This document shows positions 1-8,391 of a stretch of 64,000 nucleotides of DNA, in pieces. The position numbers and the translations under genes are program-made. The DNA is taken from contig JAVERT010000002.1 in assembly GCA_034006985.1 (NCBI GenBank), positions 62,001 to 126,000 of the forward strand. The letters are read 5' to 3'. This DNA is from Gudongella sp034006985 (GTDB lineage: Bacteria > Bacillota > Clostridia > Tissierellales > Tissierellaceae). Within the stretch, counting starts at the first letter, position 1; each line of letters opens with the position of its first letter. The notes under the pieces were generated by a model, which saw nothing but the letters and a program-made list of their open reading frames with translations, was not told the origin of the DNA and did no database searches.

Positions 1-686
1 TAGACGTCTTACTATTGGTCTCAGGTATGGATGCCCCAGACAAGCGTATTGGACAACACCGTAATGTGATACAAGCGGCTATCGAGAGTGGTGTAAAAAA
101 AATCGTATATACTAGTGTTCAAGGTGCTGATGAAAACACATCATTTTCTCCAATTGTTCAAAGTAATCGTCAGACTGAAAGGGACCTTATGGATAGCGGA
201 TTAGATTGGGTTATTGGCCGCAACGGAATATATATTGAGCCAGATATCGAATATATTGAAACATACAAGAAAATGGGTGGGATATTCAATTGTGCAGGAG
301 ATGGAAAATGTGGCTATGCAATAAGATCAGAACTTGCTTATGCATACGCAAAAATGTTAACTGAGGATAAACACAATTCCCAAATATATAACCTACAGGG
401 TGACACTCTCACACAATATGAGCTTGCTGAATATCTAAACATAGCTTTTGGAACAGATTTGAAATATAATCCGATGACTTATGAAGATTACCGTATAGAT
501 AGGGTTGCTGAATTAGGGGAGTTCATTGGGACAGTAATCGCTGGTATTTATCATGGCATTTCAGAAGGGAAAGCTGATAATCCAAGCCATTATTATGATG
601 CAGCGGGTAGAAATCATCTAAGTTGGCAAGATTATTTTGAAAGCCTTAGAATTATAGAAATAAATAGGAAAACTGATAAATCGTAA
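1..686 (+). CDS. NmrA/QorB-like NAD(P)-binding oxidoreductase (5' end outside window)
   Basis: The reading frame is open at the left edge. Codons before the TTG at 15 read in frame (DVLLLVSGMDA), so the true start and the N-terminal Rossmann GxxGxxG motif lie outside the window. The visible part matches the QorB/YtfG type of atypical short-chain dehydrogenase: LLLVSGMD, then QHRNVIQAAIESGVKKIVYTS, a QTERDLMDSGLDW segment and GRNGIY. Members reduce quinones with NAD(P)H or act as redox sensors. Family knowledge gives a cytosolic enzyme of about 285 residues, and about 227 are present here. The product assignment is good at family level. The substrate is unknown. An intrinsic terminator follows about 100 bases downstream. 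Confidence 0.8.
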   Translation, partial: DVLLLVSGMDAPDKRIGQHRNVIQAAIESGVKKIVYTSVQGADENTSFSPIVQSNRQTERDLMDSGLDWVIGRNGIYIEPDIEYIETYKKMGGIFNCAGDGKCGYAIRSELAYAYAKMLTEDKHNSQIYNLQGDTLTQYELAEYLNIAFGTDLKYNPMTYEDYRIDRVAELGEFIGTVIAGIYHGISEGKADNPSHYYDAAGRNHLSWQDYFESLRIIEINRKTDKS

Positions 687-786
687 TTAAGGAATAAGTT
701 CAAAATGGGTTTAGTAAAATTCGATTTACAAAGCGAAATGTATTTGAATTAGTTATTAGAAATCTCATAGGATAAGTCTATAGACA

Positions 787-827
787 AAGGATAAGGGTTA
801 AAGAATATTGAAACCTTGTCCTTTTTT
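787..827 (+). terminator. Intrinsic terminator after the QorB-like gene
   Basis: The arm AAGGATAAGGGTT (787-799) pairs with AACCTTGTCCTT (812-823), with one G-U pair and one bulge. A run of T follows. The stem lies about 100 bases after the stop codon of the upstream gene. Confidence 0.7.
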
Positions 828-905
828 GTATTTGTTTTCTTCTATTTGTGCATGTTTTTATATTAGTGTAGGACAAATATTGCTAAAGAATTTGGAAATA
901 ATATT

Positions 906-1147
906 TTATAAATTTTGATGGACTTTAGATGTGTTTAATAATATAAAGGCTAGAATCATAAATAAACTTACTATAGAAAAGGTAAAATAAAACCCTACTA
1001 TATCAATAAAAATTCCACCAACTATTGGAAGTATAACAACAAAAAGATTCAAGGTACCTCTTATTCCTAAATATTCCATACGTTGATTTTCTGGTGCAAT
1101 ATCTGCATAAGATATGCCTGCAAAACATCTACTAGTCTTTCTCTGGG
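906..1147 (-). pseudogene. C-terminal remnant of an MFS-type membrane transporter
   Basis: On the minus strand a frame of about 80 codons is open from the stop of the NifX-like gene down to a TAA at 906-908. It has no start codon or ribosome site of its own. It reads as the end of a 12-helix permease: an AGISYADIAPENQRMEYLG loop, then two hydrophobic helices (LNLFVVILPIVGGIFIDIVGF and a second one), then a short polar tail. The protein-like composition and the alternating loop and helices make chance unlikely. The rest of the gene is missing, and the fragment abuts the 3' end of the NifX-like gene. This suggests a deletion joined the two. The transporter family (MFS) is inferred from the loop and helix style only. 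Confidence 0.6.
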
Positions 1148-1150
1148 AAT

Positions 1151-1540
1151 TTATTTTTGACGTAAATCTACATATATTCTATTCTCCGATAAGAGAGTAG
1201 CTTCTAATACTTCTTTGAAATGTTTTTCTACCTCTGCTAGACCTTTTTCAATTTCATTGGTTGATACTAAAACAGGTACTAGTTTTTCTTTTACTCTTTT
1301 AATATTGGGACCAAAATTCTTAGCTAATCCAACATCTACATCAGCTTTTAATAACATTTCCATGATATATTTCGCTTTTTTAGGATCAGCATGTCCATTT
1401 TCTTCTTCTGAAGTATTTGTAATCGTTTTTAAATAATTAAACTTATTATTAGACCATTCATAAATTTTATATTGTTGTGCATCTCCAAAATGTCTAGAAA
1501 CAAAAGATTTACCATCATCGCTGGCACATGCAATTATCAT
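1151..1540 (-). CDS. NifX/NifB-type dinitrogenase iron-molybdenum cofactor domain protein
   Basis: A small cytosolic protein of about 129 residues that starts MIIACASDDGKS and continues SRHFGDAQQYKIYEW. This is the fold of the NifX / NifB C-terminal / VnfY family, which binds iron-sulfur or Fe-Mo clusters. A VGLAKNFGPNIKRVKEK stretch matches the family's mid region, where members usually carry GPNI or a similar turn. The start at 1540 is preferred because AAGGAG lies nine bases upstream. A longer frame begins seven codons earlier but has no ribosome site. No nitrogenase genes are nearby. In Clostridia such orphan proteins are common and their role is not settled. The C-terminal tail (NRIYVDLRQK) abuts the transporter remnant and may have been altered by the same deletion. 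Confidence 0.75.
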   Translation of the reverse strand: MIIACASDDGKSFVSRHFGDAQQYKIYEWSNNKFNYLKTITNTSEEENGHADPKKAKYIMEMLLKADVDVGLAKNFGPNIKRVKEKLVPVLVSTNEIEKGLAEVEKHFKEVLEATLLSENRIYVDLRQK

Positions 1541-1990
1541 TTTTATCAACTCCTTAAACATTCCCCTAATTTATTTACATAAGTATACAGGCTTCAGTAT
1601 CTCTCCTAAGGCTATAAGCCAGTACAAATATAGTAGCATCGGGATAGGTATATGTCAATAACTATTGAGAATACTTATCATTTACTTTTGTCGATTGTAA
1701 TAGCTTTTTCGTATTATTAAGTTTATGCGACATATTATTTGGATTCATTTGAAAAACCGGCGTTTGAATATGTATATCTTTCATAAGTTTCTTTCCCATT
1801 AATGTTGTTCCAATGCCCATTTTGTCATTAATCGATAATTGTAAATTTAATTATAATTGATTTTTTGCTAGCGTTCAATGAATATTGTAAAGAATTTTAT
1901 ATTACATTAGACTATTATTATATCAATATTAATTTAAATAAGAAAAGGAGGATAATCAAGTATTGTGTGTAAATACTTGAGTGAAATATA
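1541..1990. other. Intergenic decay zone
   Basis: AT-rich DNA of about 450 bases without an intact gene. It holds a minus-strand open stretch that looks like the end of a lost gene (1662-1835, listed separately). Before the serine-hydrolase relic there is a good ribosome site, AAGGAGG, at 1945-1951. An 8-base inverted repeat follows it, CAAGTATT (1957-1964) and AATACTTG (1972-1979). Confidence 0.5.
1662..1835 (-). pseudogene. Possible 3' remnant of an unidentified gene
   Basis: On the minus strand about 58 codons are open and end with a TAG at 1662-1664. The translation includes INDKMGIGTTLMGKKLMKD and FQMNPNNMSHKLNN, a mixed composition that looks more protein-like than random AT-rich DNA. 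There is no start codon with a ribosome site, and an in-frame TAA lies just upstream. I do not recognise the family. It may be a chance frame. Confidence 0.3.
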
Positions 1991-2254
1991 ATGAAGAACA
2001 ACCAAGTTGATATAATTGAAGAAGTAATCAAAGAACAATATTCAAATATGGTATGAATTGTCGTGCTAAAAAACGACAATCTAGTTTATGAAAAATATTT
2101 TAATGGTTTTTCGAAGGATGATTTAATCCATATTGCTTCAGTTACTAAGAGTATTATTTCGTTGCTAGTGGGTATTGCTATTGATAAAGGGTATATAAGA
2201 AAAGTTAATCAGATTGATTTGGAGCCCGTAAATATTCACAAAAGCAAGGTGTGA
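1991..2254 (+). pseudogene. Serine hydrolase (beta-lactamase-like, class C/PBP fold) remnant with internal stop
   Basis: The frame starts at ATG 1991 (MKNNQVDIIEEVIKEQY). It meets TGA at 2054-2056 and continues in the same frame as VVLKNDNLVYEKYFNGFSKD and then HIASVTKSIISLLVGIAID. The SVTKS segment is the SxxK catalytic motif of the beta-lactamase/transpeptidase-like serine hydrolases (Pfam Beta-lactamase, PF00144), and the flanking text matches that family's N-terminus. After GYIRKV the match stops, and the frame ends at 2254, where roughly 200 or more residues would be expected. So there are two lesions: a nonsense codon, probably from a glycine GGA, and a large 3' deletion. A downstream GTG at 2063 could restart translation, but the product would lack most of the fold. 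Confidence 0.75.
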
Positions 2255-2352
2255 TTAAATTGTACATTTCCTATAGAAGATGGATTTGATTATTTACTGG
2301 GGTGTGGTAAAAAAATAAAATTAGAAGCATAAAGAAAAGGATTGTGTATAGA

Positions 2353-3702
2353 ATGATGTTTATAGAGTTTATACTTGAAAAATCAAAGATTATAGGGCCA
2401 TTAATAATTATCGGGGGCTTATTGATTGCCGCGTTTGGCAAATCAAGATGGCAATATTATCCTGTTTACCTATTGTTTATATTATATATTATTTTAATTA
2501 TGATAAATAATTCTAAACCATTAGAACTAAATACGAGTATGGTCAGGTGGGTATTAGGAATTGGAATTTTCTTAATAGCTACCACAATAATTTTCTTGTT
2601 AGTTTTGCCTAAAGAAAAATTATCTATACCTAGTGGTCAATTTAGAGTTGGGACAAGAATTTATGAATTAGAAGATGAAACTAGAAATGAAATATATAGT
2701 GAAAAGAAAAATGACAAACGCAAAATAAAATATCAGGTGTGGTACCCAGCAGAAAAAACAGAAGGTTATAAAAAGGCTAAATGGATAGATGAAGGAGTAA
2801 TACTAACTAGGCAACTTGCTAGAAGTATGCATATGCCATTTTTTATGCTAGATCACACTGCAGTGATTAGCTCTAATTCATATTTTGATGCACCGATAAA
2901 TAATACTTTAGACACCTATCCAGTTGTTATTATATCTCATGGATGGAGAGGATTTAGATCACTGCATACCGATTACGCTGAAGAATTAGCTTCAAATGGC
3001 TTTATAGTTATATCTATTGACCATACTTATGGATCTGAAGCTGTGAAATTTGAAGATGGTAGTTTAGCTTATTTAAATGAAGAGGCTTTATCTAGTTTAG
3101 CAAAACCATCTAAATATGATAAGGACTCAACTATATTAGTAACAACCTATGGTAAAGATGTAGCTTCTGTAATAGATGATTTAGAAAAACTAAATAGTAC
3201 TAATCCAGACTTAAAAGGCAAGCTGGATTTAGAATCAATTGGTCTATTAGGTCATTCGACTGGTGGAGGTGGCGATGTTTACATTTCATTAAAGGACAAA
3301 GGTATAAAAGCTTTACTTGGATTAGATGCTTGGGTAAAACCTATTGAATCTGAATTAGAACAAGGTTTGTCTATACCATCTCTATTTTTAAGAAGTGGGG
3401 AATGGAGCGAAGGACCAAATAATAGTGCTTTATATCTCCTAATAAACAACTCGGAAAATGCGACTTTGATTCAAATGAATGAAACTACTCACGTGGATTT
3501 TACGAGGGCATATATGTATTCTCCTATATTGAAATATGTGGGATTTACTGGTAAATCAGGGGGTAGAGAAGCTTTGGGAATACAGAAAGAATTTATTCTT
3601 AATTTCTTTGATAAAAACCTAAAAAATTATGATAAAGATGAGAATTATTTATTAGGAATTGTGGATAAATATGATAATATTGAGTTAGTTAATGTTCATT
3701 AA
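2353..3702 (+). CDS. Membrane-anchored alpha/beta hydrolase, PAF-acetylhydrolase-like
   Basis: About 449 residues. The first ~95 form three to four membrane helices, followed by an alpha/beta hydrolase domain. The nucleophile motif GHSTGGGG sits near residue 302, preceded by the oxyanion-type segment SHGWRGFRSLHTDYAEELAS. A likely acid lies in LLGLDAWVKP and a likely histidine in NETTHVDFTRAYM. This layout matches the platelet-activating-factor acetylhydrolase isoform II group (PF03403) and related dienelactone-type hydrolases. The domain probably faces the outside or sits at the membrane and hydrolyses an ester or lipid, but the substrate cannot be read. ATG 2353 is preferred because AAAAGGA lies about eleven bases before it. 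A GTG at 2344 is too close to that site. The gene stands alone. Confidence 0.75.
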   Translation: MMFIEFILEKSKIIGPLIIIGGLLIAAFGKSRWQYYPVYLLFILYIILIMINNSKPLELNTSMVRWVLGIGIFLIATTIIFLLVLPKEKLSIPSGQFRVGTRIYELEDETRNEIYSEKKNDKRKIKYQVWYPAEKTEGYKKAKWIDEGVILTRQLARSMHMPFFMLDHTAVISSNSYFDAPINNTLDTYPVVIISHGWRGFRSLHTDYAEELASNGFIVISIDHTYGSEAVKFEDGSLAYLNEEALSSLAKPSKYDKDSTILVTTYGKDVASVIDDLEKLNSTNPDLKGKLDLESIGLLGHSTGGGGDVYISLKDKGIKALLGLDAWVKPIESELEQGLSIPSLFLRSGEWSEGPNNSALYLLINNSENATLIQMNETTHVDFTRAYMYSPILKYVGFTGKSGGREALGIQKEFILNFFDKNLKNYDKDENYLLGIVDKYDNIELVNVH

Positions 3703-3829
3703 AACAAAAAAGTATTATATACAAAGAGAAAGCAATATTTCTTTATTGCAAAATGGGTGAGAATAAAGAATTACCAAGTTGACGCCAAAACTTGGTTAAA
3801 TATTATTGCTAAAGTGGGGGTGCGTGTAT

Positions 3830-6553
3830 TTGAGTATAAACATAACAATCGATCTTTTGTATAATGCCACACTACTTATAGCGATTATGGTAGCCTTTTT
3901 AGTATTTCATACAAGGGAAAATTTTCATGAGCTCAAGAATAAAATAATAGTGGGAATTATGCTTGGATTTATAGGTATAATTATAATGTTGACTGCAGTG
4001 AAAATTAGTTCAGGCGCAATTTTTGATGTAAGATCCATTTTGATTAGTACAATAGGTTTGTTTTTTGGTCTTATCCCTACTATCATTGTAGGTGTAATGA
4101 TGATAATTTCTCGACTTGTTATTGGGGGAGTAGGAGTTTTACCAGGAGTTCTAGTTATTATAACCACAGCTGCAATTGGTCTTTTATGGAGAAAGTATCG
4201 AGTGAAGAAAATTCTTTCACAGGGGAAAAAATATTTTCTGGAATTTTACCTATTTGGGATAGTTGTTCATTTAGGTATGCTACTATGCATGTTTGTTTTC
4301 CCAAGAGATCAGGCATATGAGACACTTTCTCAAATTATACTACCAGTACTTTTGATTTATCCAGTTGTAAGCTATATTATATGCATATTGGTAAAAAATC
4401 AGATAGTTAATAACCGCAATCAAACCCTTATTAAAGATTACGAAGCACGATATAGATCAATTACCAATGCATCAATGGATGGATATTTTGTTGTGGGAAA
4501 AGATGGTGGAATATTGGAATGCAATGAAGCTCTTACCAAGATTACTGGATATTCAAGAGATAGATTATTGAAGATGAAAATACAAGACATTGTTCCACCA
4601 GAAATGATAGAAGAGACAGAAAAGAACATGAGACAAATTGTGAAGCAAATTAATACGAGATTTAAGAGTAAAAATGTAAGGGCTGATGGCGTCGTAATTG
4701 ATGTTCAAATTAATTTAGCTTATGCTGATCAAGAAGAAGTTTTTTTGGGATTTGTAACCGACACTACAGCTCAGGAAGCAAGTCGGCAAGCCTTAGAAGA
4801 GAGTGAAAGAAAATATAGCAGCTATGTTGAGAATGCACCAGTAGGTATTTTCGTTGTAGATGATAAATGGAGATATGTTGAAGTAAACTCAGAGGTAAGC
4901 GTTATTACTGGTTATAGCAAGGAAGAACTTTTGCAAATGAGTATTGTTGATTTAATGCCAGAAGGAAGCTACCAAGAAGCTTATAATAGCTTTAATAAAG
5001 TCCTTACAAAAGGTATTGATATAAGTATCCCAGTTCAATTTAGAAAAAAAGATGCTACACTTGGATGGGGGTCTGTCAATGCGGTTAAACTTTCGGAACA
5101 TTATATGCTTGGAATTACCAAGGATATTACAAAAATAACGAATACAGAGAAAAAATTAAAACAAAGTGAGAAGCGTTTGTTAACAGCACAATCAATTGCG
5201 CATGTTGGAGATTGGGAAATAGATCTTAAAACAAATAAGATATGGGCATCCGAAGAATCATACAATATATATGGAATTGAGAAAACTACAGAATATTTTC
5301 TTGATGAAGTAATGTCAAGGGTTGATGCGGAGTATAGGCAACTTCTTGACGAAGCACTTTCAGATTTGATTACCAGAAATGCAGAATACAATGTTGAGTT
5401 TAAGATAAGGAAGAAGAATACGGGAGCGGAGTGTTTTATTCATTCAATAGCCTTTGCAGAACGTGATGAAGCAGGAAATGCAGTAAAAGTAATTGGTACG
5501 ATTCAAGATATCACTGAGCAAAAGAAAAGAGAAGAGAGCCTAGAATATCTAAGCTATCATGATCACCTCACAAAACTGTATAACCGAAGGTTCTACGAAG
5601 AAATGCTGACCCGATTAGACACTCCAAGTAAGTTGCCACTTTCAATTGTAATATGTGATGTCAATGGATTAAAGCTGATTAATGATTCCTTTGGCCACCT
5701 TGTTGGAGATGAACTTCTCAAAAAAACAGCTCTTGTAATCAATTCTTGTTGCAGAACCGAGGATTTGCTTGCAAGACACGGCGGTGATGAGTTTGTTCTT
5801 CTACTGCCAAATACAGATAGCGTAGAAGCAGGAAAGATAATCCAACGAATCAGAGAGGCCATTGAAAAAGAAAAAGTTAAGGATATTACAATTTCCGTAG
5901 CTATGGGCTATGAGACAAAAACCAGAGAAGAGGAAAACATACAAGTAATTTTTAAAAATGCTGAGGATTATTTGTATCGTAGCAAACTTAATGAAAGTAG
6001 AAGTGCCAGAAGCAAAACAATCGACATTATTATGAACACACTATATGAAAAGAATAACCGAGAAATGATGCACTCGAAAAGGGTCAGCAAACTGTGCGAA
6101 ATAATAGCAAGTAGACTGAATATGAACGAGTATGATGTAAATAAAATTCGCCTAGCAGGGTTAATGCATGATATCGGGAAAATAGGAATTGACGAAAACA
6201 TTTTAAATAAAACAGGGGCATTGACTCAGGTTGAATGGGAAGAGCTCAAGAAACACTCCGAAATAGGCTATCGGATATTAAGCTCTGTTAACGAATTTTC
6301 TGAAATTGCTGAATTTGTTTTGGAACATCAGGAAAAATGGGATGGAACAGGCTATCCAAAAGGTATTAAAGGGATAGAGATTTCTAAAGAGGCTAGAATC
6401 ATAGCCATAGCAGATGCCTACGATGCCATGACAGGCATGAGGACCTATAGAAAAAGCTTAACAAAAGAAGAAGCTATAAAAGAGATTGAAAAATGTTCTG
6501 GAACACAGTTTGATCCTGAGATAGCAAAGATTTTTATTGAAGAGATTTTATAG
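3830..6553 (+). CDS. 5TM-PAS-PAS-PAS-GGDEF-HD-GYP cyclic-di-GMP signalling protein
   Basis: About 907 residues. The N-terminal ~195 form a membrane sensor like the 5TM-5TMR_LYT domain of LytS-type proteins. Three PAS domains follow (about 210-330, 330-455 and 455-575), then GGDEF (580-735) and HD-GYP (735-907). The cyclase motif reads RHGGDEF, intact. The phosphodiesterase part carries HDIGK near residue 780 and DGTGYP, but its middle motif is HQEKWDG where HHE is usual. It could both make and break c-di-GMP, with the balance set by the sensor. TTG 3830 is chosen because AAGTGGGGGTG ends seven bases before it. An upstream TTG at 3806 lacks a ribosome site. It stands alone, but a similar enzyme lies at 31.6 kb. 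Confidence 0.88.
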   Translation: MSINITIDLLYNATLLIAIMVAFLVFHTRENFHELKNKIIVGIMLGFIGIIIMLTAVKISSGAIFDVRSILISTIGLFFGLIPTIIVGVMMIISRLVIGGVGVLPGVLVIITTAAIGLLWRKYRVKKILSQGKKYFLEFYLFGIVVHLGMLLCMFVFPRDQAYETLSQIILPVLLIYPVVSYIICILVKNQIVNNRNQTLIKDYEARYRSITNASMDGYFVVGKDGGILECNEALTKITGYSRDRLLKMKIQDIVPPEMIEETEKNMRQIVKQINTRFKSKNVRADGVVIDVQINLAYADQEEVFLGFVTDTTAQEASRQALEESERKYSSYVENAPVGIFVVDDKWRYVEVNSEVSVITGYSKEELLQMSIVDLMPEGSYQEAYNSFNKVLTKGIDISIPVQFRKKDATLGWGSVNAVKLSEHYMLGITKDITKITNTEKKLKQSEKRLLTAQSIAHVGDWEIDLKTNKIWASEESYNIYGIEKTTEYFLDEVMSRVDAEYRQLLDEALSDLITRNAEYNVEFKIRKKNTGAECFIHSIAFAERDEAGNAVKVIGTIQDITEQKKREESLEYLSYHDHLTKLYNRRFYEEMLTRLDTPSKLPLSIVICDVNGLKLINDSFGHLVGDELLKKTALVINSCCRTEDLLARHGGDEFVLLLPNTDSVEAGKIIQRIREAIEKEKVKDITISVAMGYETKTREEENIQVIFKNAEDYLYRSKLNESRSARSKTIDIIMNTLYEKNNREMMHSKRVSKLCEIIASRLNMNEYDVNKIRLAGLMHDIGKIGIDENILNKTGALTQVEWEELKKHSEIGYRILSSVNEFSEIAEFVLEHQEKWDGTGYPKGIKGIEISKEARIIAIADAYDAMTGMRTYRKSLTKEEAIKEIEKCSGTQFDPEIAKIFIEEIL

Positions 6554-6714
6554 AATTAATAATTATATATTGGATTAAAATAAATATTAAGTCAAAAAAT
6601 GTAGTGATAAACAAATACAAAAATCTTTACTATATTCAGATGTTGATTTTAAATTATATTGTAAGAAAAAATTTCAATATAAGAAAATGAAGTTAAGAGA
6701 AAGGTGGGGCAAGT

Positions 6715-7185
6715 GTGTTATTATATGAAATACCTGGTAGAGATAATATTGAAATAGAAAATGTAGTATTAGATTATAATGGTACTATAGCTATAGATGG
6801 AAAATTAATAGATGGTGCTAAAGAATTAATTAATATTTTAGCTGAGCACGTAGATATTTATATATTGACAGCAGACACTTATGGAACGGTAGAAAAAGAA
6901 TGTGGAGATATCAATGGAGAAATAATGACCTTTCCTAAAGAAAACGCAGGAGAATCAAAGAAAAAAATAGTGGAAAAGTTGGGTGGACAGAGGACTATTT
7001 GTGTAGGTAATGGATACAATGATATACCTATGTTTGAAGAAGCTATAATATCTATAGCTGTTATTGAAGGAGAGGGAGTATCTGGCAAATTACTGAGTAA
7101 TGCATCTATAGTTGTGCGCAATATAATCGAAGGAATAAATATAATATTAAACAAGAATATGATAAAGGCAACTTTGAGAAACTAA
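6715..7185 (+). CDS. HAD-family phosphatase, soluble P-type-ATPase-like
   Basis: A 156-residue cytosolic protein. Motif I is VVLDYNGTIA: the nucleophile aspartate is present, with asparagine where many HAD phosphatases have the general acid. That matches the small soluble group related to the P-type ATPase catalytic domain. Motif II is ILTADT, the lysine motif lies around ESKKKIVEKLG, and motif III is CVGNGYNDIPMFEEA. Such proteins are annotated as ATPase-like HAD hydrolases and their substrates are mostly unknown. The start is GTG 6715, preceded by AAGGTGGGG. It stands between two AT-rich gaps. The next gene is rubrerythrin, about 115 bases downstream, probably with its own promoter. Confidence 0.75.
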   Translation: MLLYEIPGRDNIEIENVVLDYNGTIAIDGKLIDGAKELINILAEHVDIYILTADTYGTVEKECGDINGEIMTFPKENAGESKKKIVEKLGGQRTICVGNGYNDIPMFEEAIISIAVIEGEGVSGKLLSNASIVVRNIIEGINIILNKNMIKATLRN

Positions 7186-7249
7186 ACAACTATTTAAAAA
7201 ATGATAGGGATAAATATACAGTTTATTGTAAAATTCCAACTATAATATG

Positions 7250-7264
7250 TTATAATTATAATTC
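7250..7264 (+). promoter_or_regulatory. Possible PerR-like operator before rubrerythrin
   Basis: TTATAATTATAATTC matches the Bacillus/Clostridium PerR box TTATAATNATTATAA at 11 of its 14 fixed positions. It overlaps a possible -10 (TATAAT 7251-7256), 36 bases before the rubrerythrin start. Rubrerythrin is a known PerR target in clostridia. The region is AT-rich, so a chance match is possible. Confidence 0.3.
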
Positions 7265-7300
7265 AAAATAATATATTGAATTATAAAAAGGGGTGTATTA

Positions 7301-7885
7301 ATGAAGTCTTTAAAAGGAACAAAAACAGCAGAAAATTTAATGAAATCATTTGCAGGGGAGTCACAAGCTAGAACAAGATATACATATTATGCTTCTCAGG
7401 CAAAAAAAGATGGATATGTTCAAATGTCTAATATATTTTTAGAAACAGCAGAAAATGAAAAGGAACATGCTAAAAGATTTTTTAAGTTTTTAAATGAAAG
7501 TTTAAAAGGTCAGACTGTAGAAATAAAAGCTGAATTTCCAGTAGGATTAGGAAATACTAAATCAAATCTTATAGCAGCAGCTGAAGGAGAAAAGGAAGAA
7601 TGGACAGACCTTTATCCAAAATTTGCAGATATGGCAGAGGAAGAAGGATTTCCTGAAATAGCTTATGTATGGAGAGAAATAGCAGAAGCGGAAGAACGAC
7701 ATGAAATTAGATATAGAAAACTAGTAGCAAATATTGAAAATAATAGAGTATTTGAAAAAGATGTTGAAGTAGAATGGAAATGCAATAATTGTGGCTACAT
7801 TCACAAAGGCAAGTCTGCACCAGGTGTATGCCCAGCTTGTGATCATGCACAGGCTCATTTTGAGATGTTTTGTGAAACATATTAA
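7301..7885 (+). CDS. rbr: Rubrerythrin
   Basis: A 194-residue non-heme iron protein that reduces hydrogen peroxide with NAD(P)H-derived electrons and protects anaerobes from oxygen. The N-terminal ferritin-like domain has the diiron ligands in ESQARTRYTYYA, ENEKEHAKRF and EIAEAEERHEIRYRKL. The C-terminal rubredoxin domain has two CxxC-type iron knuckles, CNNCGYIHKG and CPACDHAQAHF. Length and order are those of standard rubrerythrin (about 190-195 residues). The start ATG 7301 follows AAAAGGGGTG. A possible PerR box lies just upstream and a strong terminator just downstream, so the gene is likely a single transcription unit. Confidence 0.95.
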   Translation: MKSLKGTKTAENLMKSFAGESQARTRYTYYASQAKKDGYVQMSNIFLETAENEKEHAKRFFKFLNESLKGQTVEIKAEFPVGLGNTKSNLIAAAEGEKEEWTDLYPKFADMAEEEGFPEIAYVWREIAEAEERHEIRYRKLVANIENNRVFEKDVEVEWKCNNCGYIHKGKSAPGVCPACDHAQAHFEMFCETY

Positions 7886-7890
7886 GGCAA

Positions 7891-7919
7891 AATAGACACT
7901 ATGAAGTGTCTATTTTTTT
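7891..7919 (+). terminator. Rubrerythrin terminator
   Basis: A perfect 10-base stem, AATAGACACT (7891-7900) with AGTGTCTATT (7905-7914), has a four-base loop followed by T residues, six bases after the stop codon. Confidence 0.9.
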
Positions 7920-8018
7920 ATGGAAGTTTCCTGATTTGGGGGGATTTACTATGTCGAAATATTCATATATGATACAATAATATGAAACACCTAAAGTACT
8001 AAGTTGAGGAGATTGAGA

Positions 8019-8384
8019 ATGGTTTTATTATTTGGAACTTCATCTAAGGAACAAAAATTAGATTTTATACAGTCAATAGTTTGCTCAAATTGTGGTGAAC
8101 ATGGGGAATATGAGGCTTTTATGACATATTCTATCTTTACCATATTTTTTATCCCTATATTTAAATGGAATAAAAAATTCTATATTATTAGCAAATGTTG
8201 TTGGAGTACTTATAGGTTAAATAAAGAGCTTGGTCGGGCAATAGAAAGAGGAGACAATATTTCTATTAACGATTCGGATTTGGAACCTATAAATATAAAT
8301 AACATCATAACATGCTCAAATTGTGGATTTGTAATTGAAGATGGATTTGAATATTGCCCTAAATGTGGGGAAAAATTAAATTAA
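8019..8384 (+). CDS. Zinc-ribbon protein of unknown function
   Basis: A 121-residue protein with two zinc-binding knuckle pairs. VCSNCGEHG is near the N-terminus and CSNCGFVIEDGFEYCPKCGEKL is at the C-terminus, where two CxxC motifs form a typical zinc ribbon. Between them lies a hydrophobic patch (YSIFTIFFIPIFKW) that may insert in or touch the membrane, followed by KCCWSTYRL. This pattern occurs in small zinc-ribbon family proteins of Firmicutes whose role is unknown. ATG 8019 is preferred because GAGGAGATTGAGA precedes it. A TTG at 8004 would place the ribosome site inside the gene. A bidirectional terminator follows. Confidence 0.7.
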   Translation: MVLLFGTSSKEQKLDFIQSIVCSNCGEHGEYEAFMTYSIFTIFFIPIFKWNKKFYIISKCCWSTYRLNKELGRAIERGDNISINDSDLEPININNIITCSNCGFVIEDGFEYCPKCGEKLN

Positions 8385-8391
8385 GTAAAGT

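Noticed and set aside
2054..2056. The in-frame TGA as a selenocysteine codon
   Set aside because: The position is not catalytic in this family, where a glycine is expected. The gene is also truncated downstream, so a nonsense mutation is simpler.
3925..4167. Minus-strand open frame inside the membrane domain of the GGDEF/HD-GYP gene
   Set aside because: It is a shadow of the real gene, with no ribosome site and a low-complexity Ile/Pro/Thr translation. Similar shadows elsewhere were left out for the same reason.
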